A program made the translations under genes and the position numbers. 64,000 bases of DNA from DATBGO01 sp963695645 (GTDB lineage Bacteria; Actinomycetota; Actinomycetes; Streptosporangiales; Streptosporangiaceae), in the NCBI GenBank assembly GCA_963695645.1, contig CAVOHC010000007.1, positions 186,001 through 250,000 on the forward strand. The letters are read 5' to 3'. Below the pieces are notes generated by a model, which did not search any database, was not told the DNA's origin, and saw nothing but the letters and a program-made list of their open reading frames with translations. Each line of letters starts with the position of its first letter. The first letter of the stretch is position 1. Positions 27,157-36,553 of this stretch are shown here, piece after piece.

Positions 27157-28719
27157 ATGCGCCGCACCTCAGGGCCTGAAGCGGCGGCCAGCGGCTCGCT
27201 GCTGGTCGCAGGCACGACATCCGATGCGGGGAAGTCCGTGCTGACCGCCGCGATCTGCCGCTGGCTCGCTCGGCAGGGCGTCCGGGTCGCGCCGTTCAAG
27301 GCGCAGAACATGTCGAACAACTCGATGGTCGCCCCGGACGGCGCCGAGATCGGGCGGGCCCAGGCGGCGCAGGCTGCCGCGGCGGGGGTCGCGGCCGAGG
27401 CCGCGATGAACCCCGTGCTGCTGAAGCCAGGCAGCGATCACCGGAGCCAGCTCGTGGTCATGGGACGTGCGGCTGGTGCTGCGGACGCCGGCGAGTACTG
27501 GGGTGACCATCCCGCCCGGGCGAAGCTGTTCCAGACGGTGCTGGCTGCCTTTGACGACCTGAAGTCGCGGTTCGACGTGGTGATCTGCGAGGGCGCAGGT
27601 TCGCCGGCCGAGATCAACCTGCGCAGGCACGACATCGTCAACATGGGCCTGGCCCGCGCCAGGCGGCTGCCGGTGGTCGTGGTCGGGGACATCGACAGGG
27701 GCGGGGTCTTCGCCGCGCTGTACGGCACCGTCGCGCTGCTCGAGGCTGCCGACCAGGCGCTGATCTCCGGATTCGTCGTCAACAAGTTCCGCGGCAACCG
27801 CACGTTGCTGGCGCCTGGCCTCGACCTGATCAGCGCATTGACCCACCGTCCTGTCCTCGGCGTGCTGCCCTATCTCACCGGGATATGGCTGGACGCCGAG
27901 GACGCGGTCGCCGTCGAAGGGCCCTACGGCGGCCGGCGGCCTGGCGTGCCGCGCGGTGCCGAGGTATTGCGGGTCGCGGTGGTGCGGCTGCCGCGGATCT
28001 CGAACTTCACCGACGTCGACGCGCTGGCCCTGGAACCCGGGGTCGCCGTCAGGTTCGTCACGACCCCGGCGGAACTGGCCGACGCCGACCTGGTGGTGCT
28101 GCCTGGCACCAGGGCAACCGTCGCCGACCTGGCCTGGCTGCGGTCCAGGGGGCTTGACGCGGCGCTGGCCAGCCACGCAGCCGAGGGAAAGCCGCTCCTC
28201 GGTATCTGCGGCGGTTACCAGATGCTCGGGACGGCAATCGCTGACAACGTGGAGAGCGCCGCCGGACACGTACCGGGTCTCGGCCTGCTGCCCGTTCGGA
28301 CCAGGTTCGCCACCAGCAAGACGCTGGGACGGCCGGCCGGCTTCGCCTTCGGCGAACCGGTGACTGGCTACGAGATCCACCATGGCCAGGTCGAGGTGGC
28401 TGGCGGGGAGGGCTGGTTCACGGCCGATCCCGATGGCGGGGCACCCCGGGATGGCTGCCGCGCCGACGCGACGCGCGGCACGTTGTGGCACGGCATACTG
28501 GAAAACGATGCATTCCGGCGGGCCTACCTCACCGAGACGGCCCGTCTGGCGGGCAGGCAATTCGAGGCCGCGCCAGACGTCTCCTTCGCCGCCGCCAGGC
28601 AGGCGCAGTTCGACAAGCTCGCCGACGCGGTCGAAGAACATCTGGACACCGCCGCGCTGTGGCAGCTTATCTCCCGTGGCCCGCCACCTGGGCTGCAGGG
28701 ACTCCCGCCCGGGGCCTGA
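27157..28719 (+). CDS. cobQ: Cobyric acid synthase CobQ
   Basis: 520-residue glutamine-dependent amidotransferase that amidates four side-chain carboxylates of adenosylcobyrinate a,c-diamide during cobalamin synthesis. The N-terminal dethiobiotin-synthetase-like ATPase shows GTTSDAGKSVLTAA and FKAQNMSNNSMV; VVGDIDRGGVFA is typical. The C-terminal glutaminase shows nucleophile Cys in LLGICGGYQML and His in TGYEIHHGQV. I start at the ATG at 27157, which matches the family N-terminus; a GTG or ATG further upstream is only open frame. No other cob gene lies in the window and no B12 riboswitch is visible in the short leader. Confidence 0.93.
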   Translation: MRRTSGPEAAASGSLLVAGTTSDAGKSVLTAAICRWLARQGVRVAPFKAQNMSNNSMVAPDGAEIGRAQAAQAAAAGVAAEAAMNPVLLKPGSDHRSQLVVMGRAAGAADAGEYWGDHPARAKLFQTVLAAFDDLKSRFDVVICEGAGSPAEINLRRHDIVNMGLARARRLPVVVVGDIDRGGVFAALYGTVALLEAADQALISGFVVNKFRGNRTLLAPGLDLISALTHRPVLGVLPYLTGIWLDAEDAVAVEGPYGGRRPGVPRGAEVLRVAVVRLPRISNFTDVDALALEPGVAVRFVTTPAELADADLVVLPGTRATVADLAWLRSRGLDAALASHAAEGKPLLGICGGYQMLGTAIADNVESAAGHVPGLGLLPVRTRFATSKTLGRPAGFAFGEPVTGYEIHHGQVEVAGGEGWFTADPDGGAPRDGCRADATRGTLWHGILENDAFRRAYLTETARLAGRQFEAAPDVSFAAARQAQFDKLADAVEEHLDTAALWQLISRGPPPGLQGLPPGA

Positions 28720-28883
28720 TGCGCCAGGGCCGCCGGCGCATACCCGCGCTCGTCAGCCTGGCTGGTCCGGGCGTGCTGGCCGGTCCTGGCGTGCTGGCCG
28801 GTCCGGGCGTGCTGGCCGGTCCTGGCGTGCTGGCCGGTCCGGGCGTGCTGGCCGGCCCGGCGCGCGCTGGCCGGCCGCGTTAG
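28719..28883 (+). CDS. Possible small repeat peptide after cobQ
   Basis: An ATG overlaps the cobQ stop (TGATG) and opens a 54-residue frame: a basic N-terminus (MRQGRRRIPALVSL), then five or six copies of the hexapeptide PGVLAG encoded by the 18-bp tandem repeat, then a basic tail. The overlap suggests coupling, but low complexity means the frame may be open by chance. No known family. Confidence 0.2.
   Translation: MRQGRRRIPALVSLAGPGVLAGPGVLAGPGVLAGPGVLAGPGVLAGPARAGRPR
28764..28872. repeat. 18-bp tandem repeat downstream of cobQ
   Basis: Five copies plus a partial of an 18-bp unit, GGTCCGGGCGTGCTGGCC alternating with a version having CCTGG in place of CCGGG. The units follow one another without spacer (28764, 28782, 28800, 28818, 28836). 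The length is a multiple of three, so all plus-strand frames stay open across it. Confidence 0.85.
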
Positions 28884-28957
28884 GCTGGGCTGAGGCCGAC
28901 GGGAAGCCGGTGCCGGGAAGCGGGTGACTGTGCCGGGTGACCAGAGGGGATTCAGCG

Positions 28958-30034
28958 GTGACGCTGGCCGCGGACGGCTCTGTTGATCTTCGTTCTGATA
29001 CCGTCACCAGGCCAACGCAGGCCATGCGGCGGGCCATGGCCGACGCCGAGGTGGGCGACGACTGGTACGGCGATGATCCCACCGTCAACCGGCTGCAGGA
29101 CGCCGCCGCCGAGCTGACCGGGAAGCAGGCGGCGATCTATCTGCCGACGGGCACGTTGTGCAACCAGATTGCGCTGCACGTGCTGGCGCGCCCCGGGCAC
29201 TTCGTGGTCTGCGAGGCCGATGCACACGTCGGGGGCACCGAAGCGGCCTCAGCGGCGGTTATGTCGGGCGTCGCCTTCCGGCGGGTTCCCGCGCGGCGCG
29301 GGCTGCTGTCCGCCGGGCAGGTCGAAGCGGCGCTGGCGCCCGACCCCTACGACGTCGGCGTCGTGGATCTCGTGGCGGTCGAGAATACTCATCAGCTGGG
29401 AGGCGGCTCGGTGCAGGCGGTCACCGAGCTCGCGGCCATCGCCGAAGTCTGCCGCGGCCATAGCGTACCGCTCTACCTGGACGGGGCCCGGATCTTCAAC
29501 GCCGCCACGGTGACGGGCTCGGCAGTCGCGGATTATGCCGCCGAGGTAGATGCCATGATGTTCTGCCTGTCCAAGGGGCTGGGCGCGCCGATCGGGTCGC
29601 TGCTGGCCGGTGATGCCGAGTTCATCAGCGAGGCCCGCCGCCTGAAGATCCTCTACGGCGCGGCGTGGCGGCAGGCCGGCAGCATGGCAGCCGCGGGGCT
29701 TGTCGCGCTTGCCGAGGGGCCCAGGCGGCTCCATGAGGATCACGCGAACGCGCTGCGGCTGGCCGAGGGCGTCGCCGAGCTGCTGCCAGGCGCGCTTGAC
29801 CCCGCCGGGATGCAGACCAATGTAGTGTTCGCCGACGTCTCCGGCACCGGCCACGACGTGCAGGAATGGCAGCAGCGGCTGGCCGCCAACGGGGTGCTGG
29901 TCACGATGGTCGCCGGGCACGTGCGGATGCTCACGCACGCCGACGTCACCGCGAAAGACATCGAGGCGGCATTGCTCGCCTGGCGGCAGACAGCTTCTGA
30001 CCTGGCGGCAGTCCCGCGCCGAGGGCCACATTAG
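28958..30034 (+). CDS. Low-specificity threonine aldolase (beta-eliminating/aldolase PLP family)
   Basis: 358-residue fold-type-I PLP enzyme; the family cleaves L-threonine or L-allo-threonine to glycine and acetaldehyde. Characteristic segments are VDLRSDTVTRPTQAMR at the N-terminus, YGDDPTVNRLQ, ENTHQLGGGSV, YLDGARIFNA and CLSKGLGAPIGSLLAG, with the Lys of SKGL as the Schiff-base residue. AGAGGGGA lies about 7 nt before the GTG at 28958, so this is favoured over the GTG at 28937. It stands alone between cobQ and a two-component system. Confidence 0.9.
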   Translation: MTLAADGSVDLRSDTVTRPTQAMRRAMADAEVGDDWYGDDPTVNRLQDAAAELTGKQAAIYLPTGTLCNQIALHVLARPGHFVVCEADAHVGGTEAASAAVMSGVAFRRVPARRGLLSAGQVEAALAPDPYDVGVVDLVAVENTHQLGGGSVQAVTELAAIAEVCRGHSVPLYLDGARIFNAATVTGSAVADYAAEVDAMMFCLSKGLGAPIGSLLAGDAEFISEARRLKILYGAAWRQAGSMAAAGLVALAEGPRRLHEDHANALRLAEGVAELLPGALDPAGMQTNVVFADVSGTGHDVQEWQQRLAANGVLVTMVAGHVRMLTHADVTAKDIEAALLAWRQTASDLAAVPRRGPH

Positions 30035-30088
30035 CGAGGCTGGCAAGGTTCGCACACCAGGCGGCCCGATAGGTCCTATCATCATGCC

Positions 30089-31432
30089 ATGTGGCCGCTT
30101 GGTTACTTAACGCAGCGATCCGCTGTCGGCGCCTCCGGTAGCCCGCCGGACGGGGCCGCGATGACCAGCTTGTGGGCGGTGACCGTACGGACGGCGTTTC
30201 TCATCCGCTGTATCGCCATCGCCTACATTGCCGCGCAGGTCCTCATCTGGCACTCGTTCTATGCTGGCCGCCCATGGCGCCTGGCGGGGCCTGCCGCCGC
30301 GGTGGCGTGGGGCCTCGTGGTGCTGGCCTGCCTGCGGCGCCACCGCCCCGGGTGGCAGCTTCCGTGCATCGATTCGGGCGTTCTGGTGGCTCTTGCGGTC
30401 ACCGCGGGATTGTGGGTGCCGGCCGCCATGCGCGGCGATACCGCCAACTGGGTGTACATCCTGCTGGCGGGCCAGCTCGTCATGCCAGCGTGGTTCGCGC
30501 CCATCCCGGTGCTCGCGCCGCTGGCCGTTGCCTCGGCGGCGGCCTACTGGGCGGGTGCCGTGCTGACCCCGCAGGCGGGATCTCCGAGCAGTTCGCCTGC
30601 TGCGGCCAGCGCCTTGCTCCTCGCCGTGGCAGCCGCGGCCTGGGCTGGCCGGCGAACTCTCTACCGCTGGGCTACCAGGGCGGACGCCGCTCTCGCGCGT
30701 GCCGACCTGGACTCCAGCGAGCAGTACGTCGTGCTGTCAAGGAACATCGAACGCCGCGAGCATGAGCGGCTGCTGCATGACACGGTGCTCAATACTCTCA
30801 CCGCCCTCACGCGTCCGGGCTGTGACACGGCCGGCGTGGTGGGCCGGTGCAGGCACGATGTCACGCTGATGGAGTTCGTGCTCAGCGCTCCAGGAGGCGC
30901 GGTCAGCCCGGTGGGCCGGCCATACGGGGGACTGCTCGCCGGCCTCGAGGCAGTCGCCAGTGAGATGCGCGCCCGCGGCCTGGACGTGCACGTCAAGGTC
31001 ACGGGCGACGTCCCGGCCGGGAGCGGGGGGCGGGCACCGGACGCGGGGCCAGCTATCCCGGTCCCGGTCGCCGTCGCGATGGCGCACGCTGTTCGCGAGG
31101 CACTGACGAACGTGGCCAGCCATGCCGGAACCGGTGCGGCGTGGGTCGAGGCTAGCCCGACGGCGCCAGGAGGCCCGCCGGGGGAGCCCGGCGGCGTGCA
31201 AGTGACCGTGCGGGACGCGGGCGTGGGGTTCGATCCGGCTCGCGTCGATCCGGGCAGGCTGGGCCTGCAGCGATCGATCATCGAGCGCATGGCCGATTTG
31301 GGCGGGCAGGCATCGGTATGGTCGGCACCGGGCGAGGGCACCGTGGTGCGGCTGCGCTGGACCGCTTCGGTGAACCGCGGTCACGAAGCCGTCGACGTTG
31401 CCACGTCCGTAACGTCGGGCCCGCAATGGTGA
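30089..31432 (+). CDS. NarL-type sensor histidine kinase
   Basis: 447 residues. The N-terminal region (about 30-190) has five or six membrane helices. The dimerisation helix ERREHERLLHDTVLNTLTAL carries phospho-acceptor His230 followed by Asp, as in HisKA_3 kinases. The ATPase domain has the N box EALTNVASHAG (Asn341) and G1 box DAGVGFDP (Asp376). The stop overlaps the start of the next gene by 7 bp and a response regulator follows. The start is uncertain: the ATG at 30089 has no Shine-Dalgarno and may be leaderless; an ATG at 30161 is also in frame. The signal is unknown. Confidence 0.88.
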   Translation: MWPLGYLTQRSAVGASGSPPDGAAMTSLWAVTVRTAFLIRCIAIAYIAAQVLIWHSFYAGRPWRLAGPAAAVAWGLVVLACLRRHRPGWQLPCIDSGVLVALAVTAGLWVPAAMRGDTANWVYILLAGQLVMPAWFAPIPVLAPLAVASAAAYWAGAVLTPQAGSPSSSPAAASALLLAVAAAAWAGRRTLYRWATRADAALARADLDSSEQYVVLSRNIERREHERLLHDTVLNTLTALTRPGCDTAGVVGRCRHDVTLMEFVLSAPGGAVSPVGRPYGGLLAGLEAVASEMRARGLDVHVKVTGDVPAGSGGRAPDAGPAIPVPVAVAMAHAVREALTNVASHAGTGAAWVEASPTAPGGPPGEPGGVQVTVRDAGVGFDPARVDPGRLGLQRSIIERMADLGGQASVWSAPGEGTVVRLRWTASVNRGHEAVDVATSVTSGPQW

Positions 31433-32595
31433 GCCACGACGGAGTGATGCGGGAGGCGTATGAGTCCGAGCTGCCCCGCGCGGTCGCCGTGGTGGCAGCG
31501 ATCTGGCAGCTGACCCTGCTGGTCCAGGTACTCGTCTACCTGAATGACTACCGTCAGCCAGCGGTGCCGGTCGTGGTGTGGCTCGGGATGCTCGTGGCCG
31601 CGGCATGGCTGGTTCCGCGGGCCCGGGCCGGCGGCCTCACCGGCATGCAATCGGCGGTCGCAGTTGCCGTCGCCCTCGCCGCGGTCGTGGCGGTCGGCTG
31701 GGACCGTCGCTCGCATGGAGCGGCGGGAACCGTGGACTGGTCGGTCCTCGGGACGTGCTGGATGCTCGCGCTCGTCGCGGTGACCCGGCCGGCCCGCGAG
31801 TGGCTTTCCGGAGCTCTCCTGGTCTTTGCCGCACACGCCGTCCTTGCCATCCGCCTGTTTGGCGTGACGTCCCTCAGCCTGGCCCGGCTCGCGGCCACCG
31901 CCTACGTCCTGGTAGTCGCCCTGGTCGTGTTCGCGGCACTGCGGCCGACCTGGCGCACCCATGCGCGGCTTGCCGCCCGCCGTGCGCTACTCGCCAGCCG
32001 GTCAGCGGCGGAGCGCGCAGCGGTGGCCGCGGTCCGGGAGGACCGGCACGCGCGGCGCGACTTGCTCGAAATGGAAGCGCTCCCGCTGCTGCGCGGGGTC
32101 GCGGAGGGCACCCTGGACCCAGCCGGCAGCGCGGTGCGGGAGAGGTGCGCGCGGCATGCCGCGACGCTGCGGCGTGCCCTCGCTGACCGGCCGCAGGACG
32201 CGGGCGGGCTGCTGGCCGAGCTGGAGCCTGCGCTATCCGCCGCGAGGGCCCGGGGCCTGTGGGTGGACGTGCAGGTGGTCGGCGACCCGGCGGCCCCGAT
32301 CCCGGAGGTGGCCCAGGCGACGCTGGCGGCGGTCGGCGGCGTCCTGAGCGCGCTACCGGCGCAGCAGGTGACCCTCACCGTTCTCGCGTCCGGCGATGCG
32401 GTGGAACTGTACCTGACCTTCGGCAGGCCGCCGCTGGTCAGTCCGGACATGACCGAGCTGAGCCTGCCAGTGCTCGCGACCGCACGGTGGTGCGCGACGG
32501 TCGATGTTGACGACACCGGGACAGGCTGCCTCGAGGTCCGATGGCGGACGGCCGCACCTGCGCGAGAGGCACTCAGGCCGGCGGCGCGGACATGA
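31426..32595 (+). CDS. Membrane protein resembling a degenerate sensor kinase
   Basis: 389 residues. About five membrane helices (for example AVVVAAIWQLTLLVQVLVYL, LARLAATAYVLVVALVVFAAL) are followed by a cytosolic region laid out like a histidine kinase: a coiled region (RSAAERAAVAAVREDRHARRDLLEMEALPLL), then a weak ATPase-like beta/alpha region. The family N box and G1/G2 glycines are missing, so it is probably not an active kinase. It overlaps the true kinase gene before it (7 bp) and the response regulator after it (ATGA), which suggests a regulatory partner of the same system. Confidence 0.7.
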   Translation: MVSHDGVMREAYESELPRAVAVVAAIWQLTLLVQVLVYLNDYRQPAVPVVVWLGMLVAAAWLVPRARAGGLTGMQSAVAVAVALAAVVAVGWDRRSHGAAGTVDWSVLGTCWMLALVAVTRPAREWLSGALLVFAAHAVLAIRLFGVTSLSLARLAATAYVLVVALVVFAALRPTWRTHARLAARRALLASRSAAERAAVAAVREDRHARRDLLEMEALPLLRGVAEGTLDPAGSAVRERCARHAATLRRALADRPQDAGGLLAELEPALSAARARGLWVDVQVVGDPAAPIPEVAQATLAAVGGVLSALPAQQVTLTVLASGDAVELYLTFGRPPLVSPDMTELSLPVLATARWCATVDVDDTGTGCLEVRWRTAAPAREALRPAART

Positions 32596-33239
32596 CCGGC
32601 GTCATCGACGTGGCGGCCGTGGACGACCACCCGATCGTCCTAGATGGCTTTACCGGCTGGGTGACGGCCGCCGAGAGCGGCATTAGGGTCATCGCCACGG
32701 CGGCGACCGCGGACAGCCTCCTCGCCGGACCAGGACGCCACGCGCACGTGGTCCTGCTGGATCTCGACCTCGGCGACGGTACCACCGTCGAGCGCAACAT
32801 CGCCGCGATTGCCGCCGCGGGCCCAGCTGTGCTCGTCTTCGCCGCCTCTGACAAGCCGCTTTCCGTACTGGCAGCGATGCGCGCGGGCGCTCTCGGCTAT
32901 GTCCTCAAGAACGAGGAAACCGCACAAGTACGGGCGGCCATCAAGGCTGTCGCCGTCGGCCGGGACTGGATCTCTCCGCGCCTCGCGTACATCTTCGCTA
33001 CCGACAGCGCCCCGGACCGGCCCGCGCTCAGCGCGCAGGAAACGCGGGCGCTACGCCTTTACGCGACCGGCATGCCGATGAAATCCGTCGCCAGAAGGAT
33101 GAACATCAGCGAGGAGACGGCCAAGCAGTATGTGGGAAGGGTCAGGGAGAAGTACGCCCGCGCCGGGCGGGCTGCGCCAACGAAATTGGACCTGTATTAT
33201 CGAGCCGTCGAGGACGGGCACCTCCCTCCTCTTCCTTAG
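32592..33239 (+). CDS. NarL/LuxR-family response regulator
   Basis: 215 residues. The receiver domain has acidic pocket Asp11-Asp12, phospho-acceptor Asp57 in VVLLDLDLGDG, Ser86 in the usual Thr place (FAASDKP) and Lys106 (YVLKNE). The C-terminal LuxR helix-turn-helix runs from about 146 (LSAQETRALRLYATG, then SVARRMNISEETAKQYVGRV). The ATGA overlap with the preceding gene places it in the three-gene operon. It is the likely output of the kinase at 30089. Confidence 0.9.
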   Translation: MTGVIDVAAVDDHPIVLDGFTGWVTAAESGIRVIATAATADSLLAGPGRHAHVVLLDLDLGDGTTVERNIAAIAAAGPAVLVFAASDKPLSVLAAMRAGALGYVLKNEETAQVRAAIKAVAVGRDWISPRLAYIFATDSAPDRPALSAQETRALRLYATGMPMKSVARRMNISEETAKQYVGRVREKYARAGRAAPTKLDLYYRAVEDGHLPPLP

Positions 33240-33561
33240 CCACAGATCCCCCCCTGCGGTTAGGGTCCTGGGAGATACCCGCCCTCGACCATTGATCTAC
33301 GAACTGATCCTACGCAGGCCGCCTGCCGCTCGTCATGACACCTTTTTGGGGGTCGTTACCCGCGATGACGAGCCCGCCGCCGGCCTGCGCGAGGATTCGG
33401 GTCACCGCCCATTATGGGCAGCCTTCGATTGTCATCTGCTCCGTCCGGTCGGGCCATTCTTCGCACGGCTGGGCTTCGTGACGGCTGGGCTTCGTGACGG
33501 CTGGGCGGGATCGAGGATCGCCGCGCGGGGCACTCACGAAGGGCCCCCAGGCCACCGTGGC
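33240..33561. other. Convergent intergenic region with a 16-bp tandem repeat
   Basis: 322 bp between the response regulator (plus) and the AI-2E gene (minus). The unit ACGGCTGGGCTTCGTG occurs at 33465 and 33481, with a partial third copy to 33506. No gene or clear U-tract terminator is visible. Confidence 0.35.
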
Positions 33562-34689
33562 TCAGGCCGGACCGGGCCGTCCCTGATCCGGGCCGGCGGC
33601 CTCAGCGGCCTTGGCCGGGGCGGTAGCCTGCCAGATCTCGCGGACCATCACCTGGATCGCGCCTGCGGCGGGTATCGCAAGCAGCGCCGCGACGAAAGCG
33701 CCGAAGATGCCGCCGATCCAGTCGCCGAGTGACGCGCCGACCAGGATGGACACCAGCACGAGCAGCGGGTTGACCCGGACCGTTCGGCTCATCACGATCG
33801 GGTTGAGAATGTGGTTCTCGATCTGGGTGTAGATGATGAAGACCACCAGGGTGATGATGCCTGCCGTGAGGGAATGCCCGGCCGCGAACAGCACGGTGGG
33901 GATGCCGGCCAGGGCACCGCCGATCATCGGCAGGAAGTCGACGAGCGCCACCCATAGCGCCCAAAGGAACGGGAAGGGAACCCCGACCAGCAGCAGTGTC
34001 ACGAGCACGACGACGCCGGCAATCACCGAGGTCAGGATGTCCCCCAGCATGTACCCGGTGACCGAGCGGTTGACCTCACGCGCCACCTGCGAATAGCTGT
34101 CCGCGCGGGCCGGCGACATCATGCCGAGCACGCCGTTCCGGAGCTTGGGGCCCTCGAGCAGCAAGAGCAGCACCAGCACGAAGATGGTCAGCAGCGCGAT
34201 CAGCAGCGAGAGCGCGCCCTTGCCCAGCGTGAGGGCCGGCTTGGCCAGGCCCTGCCCGAAGCTCACGATCTTGGGCGTGTTGTGCTGCACCCACGTCTGA
34301 AGGTGATATTTGCGCGCCAGGTGCCCGATCCAGCCCCTGCCGTGCTCCGCCTCGTTCACGTAGGTCGGGAGGCCGTGGGCCAGATGGGTGATCCCGTTGG
34401 TCAGCGGGTAGCCAAACGCCACGGCGAGGCCGGCGAATACCAGCAGGCCCCACAGGGTCACCACGGTCACTGCCCAGCCGCGGCGCGGGATTCGCCACCG
34501 CTGCAGGGCCACGACCAGAGGGTTAAGGATCAGCGCGATGAACCCGGCGACGAGCACCAGGAGGATGACGTCGCGCAGCCGGTAGACCAGCTTGCCGGCC
34601 AGGAAGACCGCGACCAGTACCCCGGCCGTGACCAGGATGGTCCGGAGCGGGATGCCCCTGGCCTCCGAGGCGCTCCAGAGCCTGGCCAA
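33562..34689 (-). CDS. AI-2E family transporter
   Basis: 375-residue polytopic membrane protein with about eight helices. The family segment (LWALWVALVDFLPMIGGALAGIPTVL, then IENHILNPIVMSRTVRVNPLLVL) is typical of AI-2E/PerM permeases. Members export small molecules or act as Na+/H+ antiporters, so the substrate is open. The start is TTG 34689 with no obvious ribosome-binding site. A second AI-2E gene lies at 57709-58944. Confidence 0.88.
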   Translation of the reverse strand: MARLWSASEARGIPLRTILVTAGVLVAVFLAGKLVYRLRDVILLVLVAGFIALILNPLVVALQRWRIPRRGWAVTVVTLWGLLVFAGLAVAFGYPLTNGITHLAHGLPTYVNEAEHGRGWIGHLARKYHLQTWVQHNTPKIVSFGQGLAKPALTLGKGALSLLIALLTIFVLVLLLLLEGPKLRNGVLGMMSPARADSYSQVAREVNRSVTGYMLGDILTSVIAGVVVLVTLLLVGVPFPFLWALWVALVDFLPMIGGALAGIPTVLFAAGHSLTAGIITLVVFIIYTQIENHILNPIVMSRTVRVNPLLVLVSILVGASLGDWIGGIFGAFVAALLAIPAAGAIQVMVREIWQATAPAKAAEAAGPDQGRPGPA

Positions 34690-34985
34690 GCCGGGTGTTG
34701 GCTGGCGGCAGGTTATCGGTCACCCGCCAATCATGACAGCCGCGCGTCACCGCGCCGGTGCGACGTGGGCCCTGGCCAGGGTTAAGGCAGGGATCTTCCG
34801 TTCGGGCACCCGTATGTCCTACTATCAACTGGGAAATACGGTCTTTGCAGCTAGTGAGCCAGCTGACAGGATCAGTTAACGGGCCGGATCGCGTGATCGG
34901 CGACGATCGGGCGGGTCATCATCCCGTTGCCGATATCACGGAAACCAGGCCGCGTGGCAGGCGACAGCAGGAGGTGACCGAGCAG
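34690..34985. promoter_or_regulatory. Divergent promoter region of AI-2E and permease genes
   Basis: About 296 bp between divergent genes. The frame of the permease is open through it but gives an unrelated N-terminus, and AGGAGG at about 34970 points to a start just downstream. AT-richer sequence around 34810-34880 is the likeliest promoter site. Confidence 0.3.
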
Positions 34986-36494
34986 ATGGTGCTCAACGAG
35001 AGCGAGCTCAAGCAGCAGAAGCTTCGCCGCAACCTCAGCATCTGGGAAGCGATCGGCATCTCACTTGCCCTGATGGCGCCATCTATGGCGGCGAGCATCA
35101 ATCCGCAGGGCACCGCGACGACCGTAGGCCGGGCAACCCCGGTCGCCTTCGCGCTCGCCTTCGTGGGCGTGCTGCTGGTGGCGTACACGTTCGTCCGGCT
35201 CACCCAGCGGTTCCACCACTCGGGCTCGGTGTACGGCTTCGTCGGGGCCACGCTGGGCCCGCGGGCCGGCGTGATCTCCGGCTGGGCGCTGACCGGTACC
35301 TACGCCTTCTACGGCGTGGTCACGTCGATGGCCGGCGGCCGGTTCGCTTCTAACTTCCTGAACGCGCTCGGGATCTGGCACAACCCGCCGGCCTGGTCGG
35401 GCTTCCTGCTCGGCGCGATCGGGATGCTGCTGGTCTGGTGGCTCGCGATCACGCCGGCGCGCGGCGGCACCCGGGTGCTGCTCGCGGCCGAAGCCATTAC
35501 GGTGACGCTCATCGTCATCGTCATCGCCATCGTGTTCGGCAAGCTCGCGGGCCATAGCGCTCCGAACGGGCTCGGCCTGGACTGGTCGGTCTTCAAGCTC
35601 CCGTCCGGCACGCCGCTGTCGACGGTGTTCCTCGGCGTCGTATTCGGCTTCCTGTCCTTCGCCGGGTTCGAGGCCGCTGCCACCCTCGGCGAGGAGACCA
35701 GGCACCCGAACCGTGACATCCCGCGGGCCATCCTCGGCGTCGCGATCTTCGGCGGGATCTACTTCTTCGTGGTGACCGCCGTGGAGGTGATGGGCTTCGG
35801 CACCTCGGCCAAGGGGATCACGGCGTTCATCAACTCGACCTCCCTGATCGGCGACCTCGGCACCGCCTACGTCTCCTCCTGGCTCGGCACAGTGATCACG
35901 GCCGGCGCGATGATCTCGGCCTTCGGGTGCGCGCTCGCCTGCACGGTCGGGGCCTCCAGGCTCGTGTACGCGATGAGCAGGGACGGCATAATGCCCGAGC
36001 GGTTCGGCCACGTCTCGCCGCGGCGCCGGACCCCGACGGTGGCGGCCGCGGCAGTCGCGCTGACCGTCTACGTCATCGTCGCCTTCACCTGGTTCGGACT
36101 CCGGGGCGATCCCTTTGGCCTGTTTGTCCAGAGCGGGGTGATCGGGACGCTGATCCTGCTGGTGGTCTATATCCTGGCGACGATCGGGATGGTCCGGCTG
36201 GTCTTCTTCACCGGCCAGACGGCAGTGCGGCGCTGGGAGATCGCCATCCCGGTCCTTGGCCTGATCGTCCTGGCCTACACGCTGTTCAGGAACGTGTGGC
36301 CGCTGCCGACCGGGGTAGCGTGGTGGGGGCCCTCGGTGGCCATCGCCTGGTTCGTGATCGGGATCATCGGAGTGCTCGCGAGGCCCGCCGCCACCCGGCG
36401 CGCGGGCGAGATGCTGACCGGCGCGGAGGGCCTTGGCGGCTCCGCTGCGCCTGCCGCCGGCCAGTTCGCGAGGGAAGGCGAAGTAACCTCGTGA
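34986..36494 (+). CDS. APC-family amino acid permease
   Basis: 502 residues with about 12 membrane helices. Helix 1 starts after LRRNLSIWEAIGISLALMAP; FLSFAGFEAAATLGEETRHP in the middle and GASRLVYAMSRDGIMPERFG are typical APC-superfamily segments. An AGGAGG lies about 11 nt before the ATG at 34986; a GTG at 34974 touches it and is too close. A glutamine-synthetase-like gene follows by 59 bp on the same strand, so the substrate may be an amino acid, amine or polyamine that this enzyme glutamylates. Confidence 0.88.
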   Translation: MVLNESELKQQKLRRNLSIWEAIGISLALMAPSMAASINPQGTATTVGRATPVAFALAFVGVLLVAYTFVRLTQRFHHSGSVYGFVGATLGPRAGVISGWALTGTYAFYGVVTSMAGGRFASNFLNALGIWHNPPAWSGFLLGAIGMLLVWWLAITPARGGTRVLLAAEAITVTLIVIVIAIVFGKLAGHSAPNGLGLDWSVFKLPSGTPLSTVFLGVVFGFLSFAGFEAAATLGEETRHPNRDIPRAILGVAIFGGIYFFVVTAVEVMGFGTSAKGITAFINSTSLIGDLGTAYVSSWLGTVITAGAMISAFGCALACTVGASRLVYAMSRDGIMPERFGHVSPRRRTPTVAAAAVALTVYVIVAFTWFGLRGDPFGLFVQSGVIGTLILLVVYILATIGMVRLVFFTGQTAVRRWEIAIPVLGLIVLAYTLFRNVWPLPTGVAWWGPSVAIAWFVIGIIGVLARPAATRRAGEMLTGAEGLGGSAAPAAGQFAREGEVTS

Positions 36495-36553
36495 CGGTCA
36501 CCTGGTGACGTGACGTTGTCATGGAGCCCGTCCCGGCGAAGGAGGATTGACCA

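Noticed and set aside
26609..27220. N-terminal extension of the minus-strand HAAS-like membrane protein gene
   Set aside because: The extension would run through padR in a different frame and beyond its operator; the ATGA overlap at 26605-26608 gives a better start.
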